A stretch of 64,000 nucleotides of DNA from Pelargonium nanum (taxonomy: Eukaryota; Streptophyta; Magnoliopsida; Geraniales; Geraniaceae): positions 18,273 through 82,272 of the forward strand of contig JAYMTF010000010.1 of assembly GCA_036897485.1 (NCBI GenBank), given 5' to 3'. Positions 24,701 through 39,360 of the stretch are shown one piece after another. Both the position numbers and the translations under genes were made by a program. How positions within the stretch are numbered: position 1 is the first letter of the stretch; the number at the start of each line of letters is the position of its first letter. Below the pieces are notes generated by a model, which saw only the letters and a list, made by a program, of their open reading frames with translations, ran no database searches and had not been told where the DNA came from.

Positions 24701-25410
24701 AATACGCTTATCCAAATTTAAGGGAACCCCATCTATAATAAAATCTTTAATTAAGCACAAGGGGCCTTTATGAGCGTTTAAGAAAATAAATGCCTCTAAT
24801 TAAGTTAAGACGCTTCTTCTAACAAACCCTGCTTTTGTACTTAAAAAGAGTATACGATTCAAACCCTCGTATTCAGGATCCTTCTTTAATGAGGTGCCCG
24901 TTAATTTTAAGACTTCAAAAGGTAACTAGCTTCCTCTAAATCAGACCTTTGTAAGTTATGTATACTCCAGGAGTAGGACTCCCATAAGTTTAATTAAGAT
25001 TTATAGAGCTAGAAAATTGTAAATTCTCCCTTAACCTCTACAACACCCCCTTTTTCAGAAGCTACCAAGTTGGTGACTTAAAGAAGTACTCTTCCTAAAT
25101 TATTAGCTAAAAGCAAAAAATACTTAACTATGCTTATAAATAGGAAACTATAAGGTTTTCAAGATACTCCTGAATAGCTCAAAACTTTCGCAGCTCTTAG
25201 AAACTATTATACAAGCAGTAAATAAGGAGTATATCACTTCTTATATTTATATTAGCTCTTATAGGGTTTACTCTGTAAAGCCCGACTTTTATTAAAGTAC
25301 TACTTTTAGAGGAACTCAAATTAAAGAAGCCCTAAAGCTCCTGCCCCTACTTTTTCGGTTGGGTTAAAGGTTTTAATTAAACGAGATCCCTATAAGAGCT
25401 CCCTGCACTT
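21781..25410. other. AT-rich spacer without recognisable genes
   Basis: Many GC-rich palindromic clusters, often about 100 bases apart, sit in otherwise AT-rich DNA. The frames at 21797-22012 and 23644-23841 (minus) are short and unrecognised. Confidence 0.5.
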
Positions 25411-25490
25411 TTGAGTCGCAACAGGGCTCGAACCTAAGCCTTTCGCACGACGGAATCTACGCTTTGCCCATAACTGAGCCTACTTATCTA
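25411..25490 (-). pseudogene. tRNA-like relic (Asp or Ile type)
   Basis: On the minus strand there is a D-arm-like GGCTCAGTT, then a middle section, then AGGTTCGAGCCCT, which makes a four-pair T-arm. The T-loop with GCC resembles plant trnD or trnI(CAU). The acceptor stem does not pair and the anticodon stem cannot be drawn convincingly. It is best called a decayed tRNA of unsure identity. Confidence 0.3.
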
Positions 25491-28346
25491 ACTTTGTATA
25501 TGATTACTGTTCTTACAGTGTTTTACTATTCGATTCCTTAGTGAATCTTGTTTTTGAACCTCTCGATTACGTTTTTGTAGTAAAGACTCCCCCTTTATAA
25601 CTACAAAAAGTTTAGAGGCCTTAAGGTTTATAACCGAAATTCGTTAAGTATAGTTGTTTACTCTGCTATAAAAAACTAGACATGAGTAGCTCTTGCTTTT
25701 CTAGTTCTCTCATGGAACACCTAAATAATGTACTGTTAAACTAAAAAGTACCCCTTCTAAGGAAGTTTTGTTACTTTATAGTCTTAATCTTAATAGAGTA
25801 TACTATTATATTAGGATATAGGGAGCATGTTTATGCTCCACTTAAAGTTGCAGCTGGAGTTACTTAAATAAAAATTCGAATTTAGTTTAAATCCATGCGG
25901 GCTCCTTTGGTTTCAGGGCAAAGGCTCATTGGAGGACCCTTATTCACGGATAATTATGCAGCTTTTAGGCTCTTTAATTAGAAATGATTATGTTTAAGAA
26001 GTCCTGTACTTAGGCTTTAAACCCCTCGTATTTGTATTACCCCATAAAGAGCTGCTCTGGTAAAGATTTTATATCAAGGGATAAGATTCTAGTAAAACCG
26101 CAGTAAATTCTTAAAATGGACAATCATACACGAGACTACCTGAACTCTCGATTTCATTTAGTGAAAATGTCCTTCTAATCGGTTTTATATTATTTGAGTA
26201 TTCATCCTAATATCAAAAATTTTTTGAATTCCACACATCAGCTAGCTCTGGTTCTAGTAATTTAGGAGCTGATTAAAGGATTTAAATTAGTATTAAGCAC
26301 ACACTTGGCATCCCTTATTACTTGATAAAGAGTTTCTGTATTTATGCTAGGGTCCTTTTTCTTAAGGTCCTAATTATGAATCGGAACTTGCAGGACTATG
26401 CTCTATTTTAAAGGGGTTTACGTTAATTGAAATCCTACGTATAGTGGGTTTGTTATTAAAAAAAGCATACACTCTTCAACAGGGTTCTAAGGCATAAGTA
26501 TGGAGACGCCTTATAAAAGTATATCTAACTGAACTCACTTATAAGGTATATTATTGTTGCTAGAGCTCTTAAAGTACTGAATATAATAGGGAGATATTAA
26601 GACTACTCTAACTTATTGACAAGAGTCCCGGTCCAAAAAAGGTTCTCGATAAATTCTAATATACATACTTAAGAATATAGATGGCAATCTTTTTCCTTTT
26701 TTACTCAAAACACAAGAGTTAAACTTCTGAAGGGGTCCCCGCATAGAAAGGGTTTGAGTACAAGGAATTCTATGTATGAAGTACGTTAATTTTATATCTT
26801 AAAAAGACCTAAATTAAAACTGCTTAGAAGTAATTTTTTGTTAAAAGTTTAGTAATATTCCACTATATAATATATGCGAATCTTATACTAAAAAGCTAAC
26901 AGCCCTTATTAAGGATACAAAAATGTTCCACTTCCCAGCAATAATACTATATCTATTAATATGCCTTGACTGGACAATATACAAAAGAGCGCTTACTAGC
27001 CTTGCTCTAAGGGGGTAAGCAACCTTATATTAGATAAGTATAAGGGGATCTATATCAGGTCAGAGAATGGAATTAATAGCTATTTTAAGATCTTTTGTCT
27101 TACTATTACCGTATTCCCAAAACAAGGTGAAAGAAAAACAAAGAGTCCCGTTTTAGGCAGCACCCTGTTGTAAAGCCTCGAAAGAAACTTTTCTAACTAA
27201 GGCGCGCCCTTTTGCTTTTGTAATAGAGGATTCCCTGTCCAGAAGAGGTAAACTAATTTACATAATCTAAATGAGTAGGGTAACGGTTTAAATCTAAAAT
27301 TCAATTTTTTCACACATTCCCCGACATAAACTTTGGAATCGGCGAAGTGTCAGCTTTCCCAGTCAAAAAGTTACTAAGAAGCTATCCTTTCAATTTTAAA
27401 CTCTAACTACTTGTAGAAGAATCCTAATGGACTCCCTTTTCTTGCATTTAAAGAAGGATCCCTCTAATAAAGTTTTAGCTTTTTGGTAGGAAATGCCCGT
27501 TTAGTTTCACAGGACTCTAGTATCATGGATACCTTTTTCATTACTAAAGGGTTTCATCTAATGCTTATGGCTCGGATTTCTAGACTGTTATAAGTAAGCG
27601 ACTCTACTTTAATTTTACAACCCTACGATGCAATAGGCACGAAGTAAGCACACAAGATATATTAATAAGGCTAAAAGTCCACCTGAGATTTTAAAACTAC
27701 TGAAATATCACAGCAAAAAGAAATTAGTTCAACTTACATCGGTATACGCTTTAGTTAGAAAAGCATTATGATATGAGATAAAATAAAGAGGACCCTTTTT
27801 TACACTAGTAAGAAAAACACTTAGACTGGAGATAGCTTGCTGACCCACCCAAATCTAATCAAGTCAAGGACTCAATTATTAGTAAGTCCTTCTTATAATG
27901 ACTAACCTACATCAACATAAAAAACCTAGACTTTCCTAATTGAGACTTCAGTTTTCTATGCTATCTATTTTTTACTCTGCTCGGTACTTTATTGAATCCT
28001 ATGCCTTATCTATTCGTAAAAAAGTGCGCATTAAAATACAAATAAATCCAAGAACTGCAACATTGATTTGTCTTTTATACAGAGATTTCCTTATTTTTAG
28101 TGTCATGACAAACTCTTGCTCTCATTAAGGGGTCTCAGATTTTTAATTTTTAAGGGAGCTTTTGTGCTTCCATATCATCAAGGAAAGACCCTCCCTCACG
28201 AAAGAGTGCCTGTCTCATAAAATTTACAAGCTATACTTAGGTGAAGTTGAAACTATAGTACCCACTTATTTTCCTATATTTGTAATTATTTCCAAATAGA
28301 TTCTTTTAAGACAATAACTATATACTGAAATTTTTTAGTTTACTTC

Positions 28347-28374
28347 TTATATTATATTATATTATATTATATTA
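28347..28374. repeat. TTATA microsatellite, 5.6 copies
   Basis: The pentanucleotide TTATA is repeated without error over 28 bases. It is probably produced by replication slippage and should be length-variable between individuals. Confidence 0.95.
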
Positions 28375-31300
28375 GGTCCGCCATTTTAACTTATGCTTAT
28401 GTTGTTTGTGATTGGTTACCTAATACAGGAGTCCCTGACTTAACAAATATACGAACTTTATAAGGTCAGAAATCTGGAATAGAGAAAGTTCACTTAAAAG
28501 ATTGTGTCACGAATACTGTTGGGTCTATGCCCTTGAACTAAATTTAGTTCTTCGAAAGCCCGGCCTGCTTATATCCAAATTAGCGGGGAGGGGAATTAAA
28601 ACACTAGACATCGTATAGCTATTTAAAAAGCTACCGACTTAATAACTAAAAAGATTTCCTTTCCTGTTATATTTTAAAAATGACTCCTAAAGTCCACAAA
28701 ATTATTACTTGTGTTTCTAAGCTCTTTCAGAGATTATAACACGAGACTTTATGTAAGCCAAATTGCAGTATTTTATTATTCCATTTTTTATTGGAGTACA
28801 GGGTTTTGAAACTTTGCATAAATGGGTATAGTAACAAGTATTCAACTGCTCTTAGACTTATAGCCTTTATAGAGCTCTTACTTAGATATTCCTGTATATT
28901 AAAAGCTTTAAGACAATTAAATCAGACTTTATAGGAATCCCCTACGTTCTGTTCTCTTTTTAACTTGCGCAATCCATGAATATAAATCTACTGTACTTAC
29001 TTTGGCGGACCCCGAAAAGTCTCTAATACCGATTCAAAAGGACTCCTTTTAAAAGGCAATACTGTAGCTAAAGCTAGGGCAAATATATTCTATTAAATAA
29101 TGAAAGTGAAGTTATACTACAAGTAGGGTTCGGTAACATTTGTGGACGTATCCCCCCCATAGATAAAAAGGTAGATAAATCTATTTTTTTAACGCAGCGT
29201 GCTTTATTAAAGTAGACTACGATAAAAAAATTTGTATAGACATCCCATCCTGAGGGGTATTACATAACTTTTCAGCGAGTACAATACTTGGATAAGATAA
29301 AAAGGGGCTCTTATAGATAGCAGAATTTAGAGCCAGCTTAAGAAATAAAATCTAGTGTTACGTAATAAACCAACAGGAGTCTCTCCTTAATCAGACAAAT
29401 AAACAAATAAGTTTTTATATTCTTTCTTTTTTAATCCGTATTTGTTATCCTTTGTTTTTTGTTGAAAGTTTTTAAGGAATTCAAGTAGGGCTAAAGTCAT
29501 TTGTATTTTTTAAGGGAGTGCTTTTACAATTTAGAAATTCTGTTTTGCAGTATCATTCCGGGTTTTTTCCAGTAAAGTAAATAAGGTCAACAAGTGAAAG
29601 AGGTTCTTATCCTTAACAACTGTAAGACAATCCAATAGAATTAATGAATAGACCTGTTAAACTATATTACCAAGCTCCTATACTATCTATACTTTTTAAT
29701 AATAACATGTAAGGACTTTATACCAGATATAGGAGTAATGAACTCGCACAAAACCAAAACAAGGTTACTTTAAGGGATTTTGTAAAACTTTATTAAAAAC
29801 AGTGTGAAATGTATGGAAATAGGCTCAGTTTCGGCTTAGCAGGGGTTCAAATAGTATCCGGTAACTTTGTTGGTTTTATTTGGTAGCATAAAAAAAAGCG
29901 GGGCTCTTTATACTCCTCAATTAACAAGTTCTAGGATTATAATATTAAATTCCCTTGTACATTTTATTTCATATATTTCATATGAAAAAGCCCTCTTATT
30001 ACCAGGGTTCTAAAGATAAATAAAGATTTCCTAACATTTAAATATGTTCCTTTGCTATTATTGGAGTTATAGACTAAATTAATTAGTTTAATAATATTAG
30101 GGGCACTGCCCGTGGATTAAAGCAGATTATCAAAATACTTATAATGTAAAAAAAATTCTTATTAGCAGGCTAGCTTTATTTAGGATAGTTTGTCCTGGCA
30201 TAAGATTTCTATACGAGTCACTCTTAGTAGGGTACTCTTTGTGCTACCTGATATAGGGGAATTTTCTGTAGATTGCTTTTACTGGAAAATGGAATAGATA
30301 TGGACCCAACTCCGATCGATTTACAACAAAGGATAAAAACTGCTTAGTTAATTCTTTACGGTACATAACAAGAGTTGGAGGGCTTTTTAACCACCGGTAA
30401 GGCTTTCGTTTTTTATACGTTTTAACAAGCGGGTTAAGGCACTTAATACAAGAAACTTAAGGAACCTGGGAATCTACAAGCAAGACTAAAGGAGATCATT
30501 GACTTAAACTAACTGGAATAAAATAGGTAAGAGATATTTAGTTAATACCACGGGAACTCAGGAGGCTCTTGTAAAATGTAGTTTTTCCGCGAGGTTTTGA
30601 TTGACAATAGAAATGTATAACGAGCAATTTTAACAAGGTCGAGAGTATTTTAATGGAGTACTTTAAAGGAGTTTTATGCTGTAATAATCCCGAATATAAA
30701 ATAAAAAATAAGTAAATAAAGTACCAGGCCTTTTTTGTGAAAGTCGAAGATCTAAGGTACTAAGTCAGCATCGGGCTCTCTTTTCTTCCCCAGCTACGAC
30801 CTACCCTTTAGTGTGGAAACCCTTATTGCTATAACTAACTTTTAGGGAACCCCGAGCCCTTACTTCTGTGTTTATTACTCAAAATATTTATATTTCTCAG
30901 AACATAATAATTTTCTTGGCTAAAGGAATTTAAAAAGAAACAGAATCCCATGTTCTAGAGTCTTTAGGGCTTTTCATACCTGGATATACTTGTTAGGTAC
31001 TTATAAAAAATTTTATATAGGTATCCCATTCTGTTCAGGAAGTTTGTTTTCCTACAACTTCGACTTAATTATAAAAATAAAACTTTAGGCTATTCCAAAA
31101 AACTATATAACAATATAACTATACAATTAGGCCCCTTACCCAAGTTCCTAATTAAGCCTTCTCTTTACAAATCCAAATGTCTAGCTACCATCACTTTTTA
31201 GTGGATTCTATACAGGATTCCTTGTGGATAATACATACAATTACTCAAATATCTATACGAATTCTTTTCGCGAGAGGAAAGCCGGCTTCAAGAAGATTAG

Positions 31301-34300
31301 AAAGGTTTTCCGTCTTTTTTGTTCCCTGTCAATAATCTAGTGGTTTCGAGTTAGGGGGATTGTGCGCTTAGTCTCTTTGCGCAAAGGAAAGGGCTCTCAG
31401 TACTTCTTTATGAACCCACGTAATTAAGGAAAGTAGTAAATATGGTGACTTTATATTATATAACTGTATGTATAAGAACTCTGTCTACACATTCATAAAT
31501 TGACTAAATTAGAGCACCCATATGATTCTTAAAAGTAACATGAGTTTTAATAAAACGAATTTATTTATAAGCTTTATTTAGGTAGCTAAAGCTTTGTCTT
31601 CTAGCTAGCTTCTTATATATCCTAACCTGCCCCCTCCCTTACTATCGAAGCTCAAAAGACACAGACTTTAAGATCAATATTTTCATATTAAAAGACTTCT
31701 GTATGTTGATCGTTAAAAAGTATATTTGGATATATAAAAAAGTTAGGAGAGATTCTATAATTATAACGTAGAACATAAGAATTTGCGAGGGTATAGCGTA
31801 GGGGAATCCTTTAACTTTGTTTTTAAGCATGTAAAGTAATGATAGGGTCTTGTGTTAGTAGTTCGGAATCGCTTGACTTTGAAGCAATTCCCTAGTCTCA
31901 AGAAGAGGTGACCAACTTGCTTTGATTTCTTTCGTTTATTTGCCCAGATTAAAAAATAAGAGATTAATTATGGTTTTTATAAGAGACTACAATCTTAGCT
32001 ATGTATTGAAAATATTAGAAACTATGAACATACCAATTTGAGTTAAAATTACTTACTACATAGACTCCAGGATCATGGGTTCCTTATAACAGAATAGGTT
32101 TAATTATATAGTCTTTTTACTACCCAAGAGTATCAGTTAATTGAGCTGGGTGTTTGTAAACGACAATTGAGGGAGAAGATAAAGCACGGGTACAGGGGTA
32201 TAGTCCAGACTCCGTGGGAAATTTGTATTATATATTGCGTATATCTGTATTAAAAAAACGTAATATTTCCTTAAAAACTTGTAACTTTTAAATATCAATG
32301 AGCTTGGGGTGAAACAGAATAATTTAGAAGCATAAACGTATCCGTACCTTAACTACAGCATGCTTTATTATGCCTTGTGGAAAAGGGATCTTTTGTAGCC
32401 GGTATTAAAGCATTTGCTTAAATTTTAAGGATTAAATTAGTGTAAAAGTTTATAGCATAGTTGTGAGAAGTTCGCCTCGGTTTATATTATCTGTAAGTGT
32501 ATTTGAAATACCTGGTATTCTTATGGAAAGAAGACTAAAGTATCCCTACTTCTTTCACGGACCTAGATATCTCATTATAGTGATACATTTCAAATGAGTA
32601 TCTAGTATGAGAGATTGCGACTACGAAGTAACCCGACACACACTATTAAGGTATAAGGCGCGTAAGAAAAGAGAATAAATAACTTAATAAAAGTTGACGA
32701 AGTTTTAGTTTCTAAGTCTGCGTGTGAATACAAAGCATTTTTATATATGAAGTCTTCCCCTTCAGATCTGAAGCCCGCGTAGATTTTTAATCTTATGTAA
32801 AAAGAATTGGAAACCTTTCCTTGTGCCAAAATCATTCCACAAATTAGTAAAATACAGGACATAGAATAAACTAAAAAGAAATTAGAAATCCTTTTGACTC
32901 TGATTATACGACTTAAACCTGTGTGCATCCAATTAAATAAGCCACGTGCTACCAAATTTCAAGGAAGTTGGATACAGTAAATTCATATAGGTCCTACTAA
33001 ACCCTGTTTTACTTACTATTTCCAGTTTCAAGAGCATATATATAAAGTCAAGCTCGATTCATACTTCTTCTATAGATGATTTTAAAGATAATATTCACAA
33101 GGATAATGAGATTTGAAATCACCTATGTATTTTCAGGTTTAAGAGGGTACTTGCTTGGTATGTAAATAGGATTGCTTTGCTTTTACTAGCTTTCTAAGGG
33201 ACTTGAGAGAGAAAGTTCGTTAATTTCTTAGTTATGGATAAGATGTTCCTATATTAAATAAAAAGTTCTTAAAAATCTTCTTTATTAAGTATTATGAAGT
33301 AAAACCTCTTTATGAGGACCTTTGACTTTTTACAAACTTCTTGGACATGGAGCTTGTGCTAATTCTAAAAAAATTGGTAACAATAAGAGATCGTTTGAGC
33401 TTCATAGTATTTCCTTCTTATCCTTCTGTTGGGGAAATACTGCATGTGAAATTTACTTACTAGAAAAGAGCTTTACATATCCCGATTGTCGCGGCTAAGG
33501 TCAGGACTTTCTAAATCTAAATATAGAGTCATTAAATGGGATATCATAAAAAAGTCTTGCCTTGTACAAATAAAGAGGGTTTAAACTCGTGAATGTACCC
33601 TCAATTTCCGAATGTGTAAGTATTTCAATGTCATAAACAAATTAAGCATATTCTTGCTCAGTAAAAAGCCCTCGCGGTATACGTTACAATTAAGGGCTAA
33701 TTCAGGGCTACTCTATATTAAGTGATTCTATTGAACTTAGCTTAATGTCAGCTTAAAGCTGTGCTATCAAACTTTTGCTATTAGACAAACCATACTTTTT
33801 CTTATTTCAAGAGTACGGGTAAAGGAAAAGTAGACTGATAAAATTTATATAAGGATTTTCACTGTGCAAGAATCTTTAGCTATGTAAATATTAGTTTAGT
33901 ATAAAACTTTCATAACGAGAAATCTTTTCTATACCTTTATACCTTACAGATGAGGGCTCTGATTATATACTATTGCCGGTAAATTTAGTACTTTGTGTAT
34001 AAAGTTAAAGTCTTAATAAGTCCTAATAAAACTACCAACTTCTCTAGAATGTACGCTTGTTCTTACTGCTTCTCTTGATTTAAAAAGAGTAGAAAAAATT
34101 CACATTTATATAGTAGTTACTAGAGAACAGCGCTAGAGCCTTTTCGGAATCTTAGGACCCCGATAAGTTTACAAGGGATTAGTACTTGCCTCGAAGCAAA
34201 TCTTATGGGGACAAAAAGTATAATTTATTTAAGGTGGGTTCAGAAAGCCCCGGGGGTAGACAAAGAACTAAGAAGCTCCTACTTTAATAGCTATTTTATA

Positions 34301-37300
34301 AACAAAGTAAAAGAAAATCTTCATCATTAGAGTTTGAGTACATAATAACACGATGTGTCTAGCTTCAAGGAGTTTTTCCACACCTATTTTTCGTACTTCA
34401 ACTTAATAAAATTTAATATTCTCGATTATTCCTAAGACCAATTACGGAGAAATCTATTTATCTAATATTTTTATGGTACCTCCATTAATTACAAACATTA
34501 AGGGAATTCTCTTAGACCTATTTGGATATGGGCTAGAATCCCTTATTCCCCTTGAGCTTCGGTCGGAACGCTAGTCTTCAGATAGTTGCCCATTGTTTAT
34601 TTAATATAAAGAAAAAGAGTATAGCCACCTGTAATGACCCAGCACACCCCTCATTGAATTTTGTAGTTTGAGAAAGGGATACTTTATTCTATTCTAACAA
34701 CTGCTCGTTAAATTAAGTCACCAAACAAGGCTAGACTTGATCCTAGCTCTAAGGCTCCACGCATTCATAGTTAAGCGCGTAGAGGACTAAGGGCATTAAA
34801 ATTCAATGGGATCTTTACCTCTTGGATCAATTTTGATATACAACATTAGTTAGAATAACTAGTTATTTTTCTTAGAACTGTAGAATGCTACTTAATAAAA
34901 TTCATTTTTCATAAGGACACAGTTCAGACTTTGGGCATACGGTAAAGTTTAAGGCGGATCTCTTTAATATAGTTTTATATAGTTGTCGGTGGTTCAAACC
35001 AAGTGATCCTATGTAAAAAGTTTTGGGATCCTATGATATAGGAGTAGTAGCCCTCTCTTAGACCCGGTTAAAATGTTTACAAAACCATGGAGTAGTTCCT
35101 AATCAGAAAAATCACCCTAAGTAAGAAGGATTACAACAAGATAGTATAGAGCTCTTGCTTTTGCTTATGAATTAGGGACTTACAGCCTCTTTATAATGGT
35201 TCCCTACAGCTACAATATAAAAACTTAAGTGGCATTCGCAACTGTCAAAGCAAATCCTAATTTTCCTCTTTTAAAAAAGCGTGTTTTTAATATACAACTG
35301 ACTTCAACCAATACAAGGATACTATACTAGTTTAAACTACCACACGTAGCATACCCGGAAATTAAGGAGTTTGCAACGGGGGCTACTATCACAACGGGGA
35401 GCATGCCAAATTCTTTAAAACTTAAAAAAGTAAGTATATATTTTAGTGCATACATACCAATTTCAATATCATAACTTTCGAGATTTTGAGGCCGCCGAAT
35501 AAGTATTTTATGATATGAAGAAGTTTTTGGTTTATTCTCTGGTATTTTTGAAATTAAGTGTAGTACAAAATGGGTCGATAATATTTTTTTTAAGGTACTC
35601 CTCGTCTTGTCCACAGGGTACTTGGTTAAAATAGTATAAGGTAAATGTTCACAGATAAACTATGAGATTATAGTACAATTACTAATATTGATTAGGAAAC
35701 ATTTCCTAGTCTAGACAACAGAGTTTCCTCTGGATTTCAGTATTTATTGATCGAATGCCAGATTAGCATCATGTAATATTAATCTATTTAACATGCCCAA
35801 ACCGCGCTTAAACTAAGAAACTTTAATGAATCCCGTAGCCCTACTCTACGAAATACGTATGACAAATCTGTTGCTGAATTAAAAAATAACCTAAGTAAAA
35901 AGTAGCTATCAACCCTGTGTATTTTTTAGGAAAATGCCTCCGAAAAAGCAGAGTGCAACTTCTCTTCTCGACAATAAATATAAGTGCAAACTGAGTAAGA
36001 TCTAATACCAAACCTACCAGAAAGTGTCGAAAATGAATAGGCATGCTGGTAACCTATCTGTGCCGGGGCCTCTAGTTTTGTGTTGTAACTTATTTCTATT
36101 ATTAAGACGATAATAGATTGAAGAAGACTTTTACCCGTTATACCCGCTTTAGCTTTTAAGGCCTTTCTTTATAACTAGCTACCAAAGTTCTGTGGTAAGC
36201 GTCTTATGTACTACTAAAAAAGTTTTTGAACGGATACCCCCCAGATCTAAGTGAAACTTATCAAGGAGGATATGCTTTTAAGTTTTAAGAGAAATTTATA
36301 TAGGATAATAATCCTAACCTATGCTTTCTAAAAGTTTAACTGTAGCTATTCCTTATTTCCTTGGGTTTATAAGTCTCTAAATAAGTTCCTATTAAACCCT
36401 TTACTCTAGAGCCTCGGATAGTCTTAAAGGGGCTCTAACTTTGAAGGATTTGTTGAAAAGGAAACTACGAGCCTTTACGAGAGATAGTGATGCGAACCAA
36501 TAGCTTGAGAAAAATGTACGAAGAAACGCTTTAGGGCATAAACTCTAGTTGTAGCTTTTTGTTATACCCTCGAGTTTCTTTATAATTCTAGACTCGCATT
36601 CAGGAGAAGCTTTGATGTAAGGGGCTATATCGCCAGGATCCTACTAAGGCAATTTCCAGACGAATCCGCTTAGAGCATTATAAGTTTTATCCAGTTAGAG
36701 CGGCAAGTAATGCCTAATTTTACAGAAAGGAAACGGTGTAATTATAGAAACTCTGTACCTTTCCGGTTAATGAAAATAGGAGGATCCCTAGCCAAAGCGG
36801 TACTCATGAGGGTCTTCCTTGCCAAAAGAAAGTGGGCACTAATAAGATAAAAGGTAAACGGTGATGATATAAAAATATTAAGTAACCTTTTATATAAACT
36901 ACTTAAAGATAGTAGGGGCTCTTGGCTTTTGCCTTATAAACTATATAAAGGTATTTTAGCACACTACTGTAGGATTTCAGGGGGTAGAGAAGCCTGGATT
37001 ATCAGTGTGTCGTAAGAGCTCTAGACACTTCTTATATAATATACGTACCTAGAAAAACCTTAGCTCTGCTGTTTAATAGCTTCCAAAATATCTTTTACCG
37101 ACCCTCTCGTAAAATTTGTATTAAAAAAGGACTCGTTAAGATAATGGGTTTTTCCGATATAAATGTCCGAGCTATAACTTTTTGCAAAAGAAACTCCTGT
37201 TTATGAGGAATAGCTTTATTTAAACCCTGGGGATAAAAAAAATTTACAGGCGATTTACCAGACGAAAACTTAATTCGTGTAAATGTAGTCAACTAAAGAT

Positions 37301-37467
37301 TTCAATCCCTAATTTTAAGAATACAAGTAATAAATCTCCTTATCGAAAAGGAGGGATTTCGGTATCTTTAATCCTTAGTTCTGACCCGCGCAAGGCTCTT
37401 TTTAAAGAAAATAACTTTTGCGGTATTCCAAAAAGGGCGAGAGAATACGATTAAGAATAAAACTAAA

Positions 37468-37541
37468 AACTTCAACCAGATTTGAACCTGTGTATCCGGG
37501 TATATTCAAGCCGTGATTCAATACAAAATTTTAGAGCCCTA
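37468..37541 (-). pseudogene. tRNA-like relic (possibly trnW)
   Basis: On the minus strand, ACCCGGATACACAGG followed by TTCAAATC resembles the anticodon 3' arm, variable loop and T-loop of plant trnW(CCA). The anticodon itself is not preserved and the acceptor stem is missing. The T-stem has one mismatch. Identity is a guess. Confidence 0.25.
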
Positions 37542-38339
37542 ACTAAGGAGGTAGAACTTACTGTATTTAGCATCTTTACGTATGAAACTTTAAGGGGTGT
37601 TGTATAACTTGTTCCTTCGTTCTGGGTATTGTTAGAAAAAGTAGACTGGAATTTGTACCAGGGTTTCTTGTTTTATTTACTAAAAGCGACTAAACCGCAA
37701 AGGAGTCTCCTTAACCCCGGTTTTTCTCTGGGTATAATTTTTTATTTCAATTATTAGCTTTCAGGGCTTCCTTTTCTAAAATTAATAGTCAATGAAAACG
37801 TACGCAAAATAGGTATGAGATACAACTATAGCTGGGTGATAGCTTTATTTAAGTCAAGAATTTGTATAAGAATTGGCGTTGTTGAAATTAATCCAAGAAC
37901 CTTTATACTTAATTTTCAGTTAAATTTATGATATAATATATAGTCTTCAGGAGGTACTCGTTATTTCCCTGGAATTTTATATAGGATCTCAAGTAAAGTC
38001 TTTTTGTGACAAGGGAGTTACCTCTACTGCTTTCTTGAAAGGACGACTCCTTTAGAGTAATTAGGAGTAGTAAAAATTGAGAGTAAGATATTAAGTAATA
38101 AAAAGGGAACCCAGAGTACTCTTTAACCCGGCATTTTTAGCTCCTAAGGATCCTTCAGTTAACAAAACAAGCCTTGCCTAACTTCGAGAGTGCTAAAAGC
38201 TTAACACAGCTACTAAGACAATGGTGAGAGTTCAAGTCCTATCATATCTAAAAGACTGGGGAATACCTCTTTAGAAAACTAGGGCATATAAAAGAGACTT
38301 CCTTCCTATACTAGATTCATTTAAGAAGTCTAAGGCAAA

Positions 38340-39330
38340 CATAAATGTTTGTATACATTAAGCTCCCAAATTAGAAGCGAAAAAAGAACCACTCCCTTTT
38401 AAATACCCCGGACTCTAGCAAAAGTTTTAGATCCCTTGTATACTGGAACCTTCTCTAAGACTTGATACCTAAGACTGAACTCTCCTAATTCTATTTTACT
38501 TTTCTTACTGAATTTCCAAGTCCAATAAGTTAGAAAGACTCCTAGCTGTAGCCTTTCATAGCACTATATTCATACTGTATTCCTAATCAAACACCTTCCA
38601 TTTTATCGAGAGTTTTACCTCATACATTTCAGTCTTTTATAGTTTCATTTCCTTACTTTCATTCTAACTCGCCTAGTATTCTTTGTCTCTTATTGACTTC
38701 TTCCTTGCCTTTTCATAGCATTCCTACTCTTAAGCATAACTTGTTTCATATGCATAATACCTATACTTTATTGGCTATACCTTTTTCCTGATAATACCTC
38801 TAGCTTTAGTCTTCCCAGTCTTACTCTTAGCAATACTCTTCCTATGGGTTCTACCTTTCTTAGCAGTACTCAGTATCTTATGGGTTATACTCTTATGCTA
38901 GAACCTAGACTTTCCATAAGTATTTGTATCTTCTTTAGAGCTACCTCTTTCCTCTTAAGAGCTATACCCTTCTCAATACCTATAACTATTTTAGTTGCTA
39001 GACCTCTCTGAGTCTTCATCCTAGCCTTATTAATCTTAATATCAAGACTTTTCTTAATATTTGTAACTTTAATTCCAAATTTATGGGGGTATTCCAGACT
39101 TTGCAACCTTTGAGTACTTTTATTTATAATTTTCTAGCGCTCTATTAGATCTAGAGGAGTTCTTTCCCGTGTTTTCCATATTCTTGTTGTAGTGACAGCA
39201 GGCAGGGAAAGTCAAGCTAAAGGTTACGGTAAGGACATATGTAGAACTGAACTTGTTTTCTTCTAATCCAGGTTTTTAAAGGTAGAAGAAGTCGCAAGGA
39301 AATAGCTTATATAGAATAGACTTCTAAATC
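38340..39330. other. Strand-skewed pyrimidine-rich island
   Basis: From about 38,440 to 39,110 the plus strand is strongly enriched in C and T, with many copies of words such as TACTCTT, CTTAG and TATACCT. It looks like an eroded low-complexity repeat. The minus-strand frame at 38,885-39,106 (73 codons, lysine and isoleucine rich) is what purine-rich DNA would give by chance. No known gene is recognised. Confidence 0.35.
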
Positions 39331-39360
39331 AACCTTCCTTTTACAGGTACTCTGTAGGCT

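Larger units (their letters stand above)
25491..38339. other. Long AT-rich spacer with tRNA-like scraps
   Basis: No gene recognised in almost 13 kb. It contains the TTATA microsatellite at 28,347, the T-arm motif GGTTCAAACC at 34,991-35,000 and a relic near 37,470-37,541. The longest open frame, 32,602-32,955 on the minus strand (117 codons), has no recognisable motif and sits in AT-rich DNA where a frame of this length is only mildly surprising. GC-rich palindromes such as AGGGGTCCCC (26,731-26,740) continue throughout. Confidence 0.5.

Noticed and set aside
32602-32955. 117-codon frame on the minus strand
   Set aside because: No recognised motif or neighbour. In DNA this AT-rich, with thousands of ATG starts, one frame near this length is only mildly unlikely. 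Not listed as a gene.
38188-38249. Possible trnK(UUU)-like relic
   Set aside because: AATGGTGAGAG then TTCAAGTCCT resembles trnK, but the anticodon arm is missing and the T-stem does not pair. Too weak to list as a feature.
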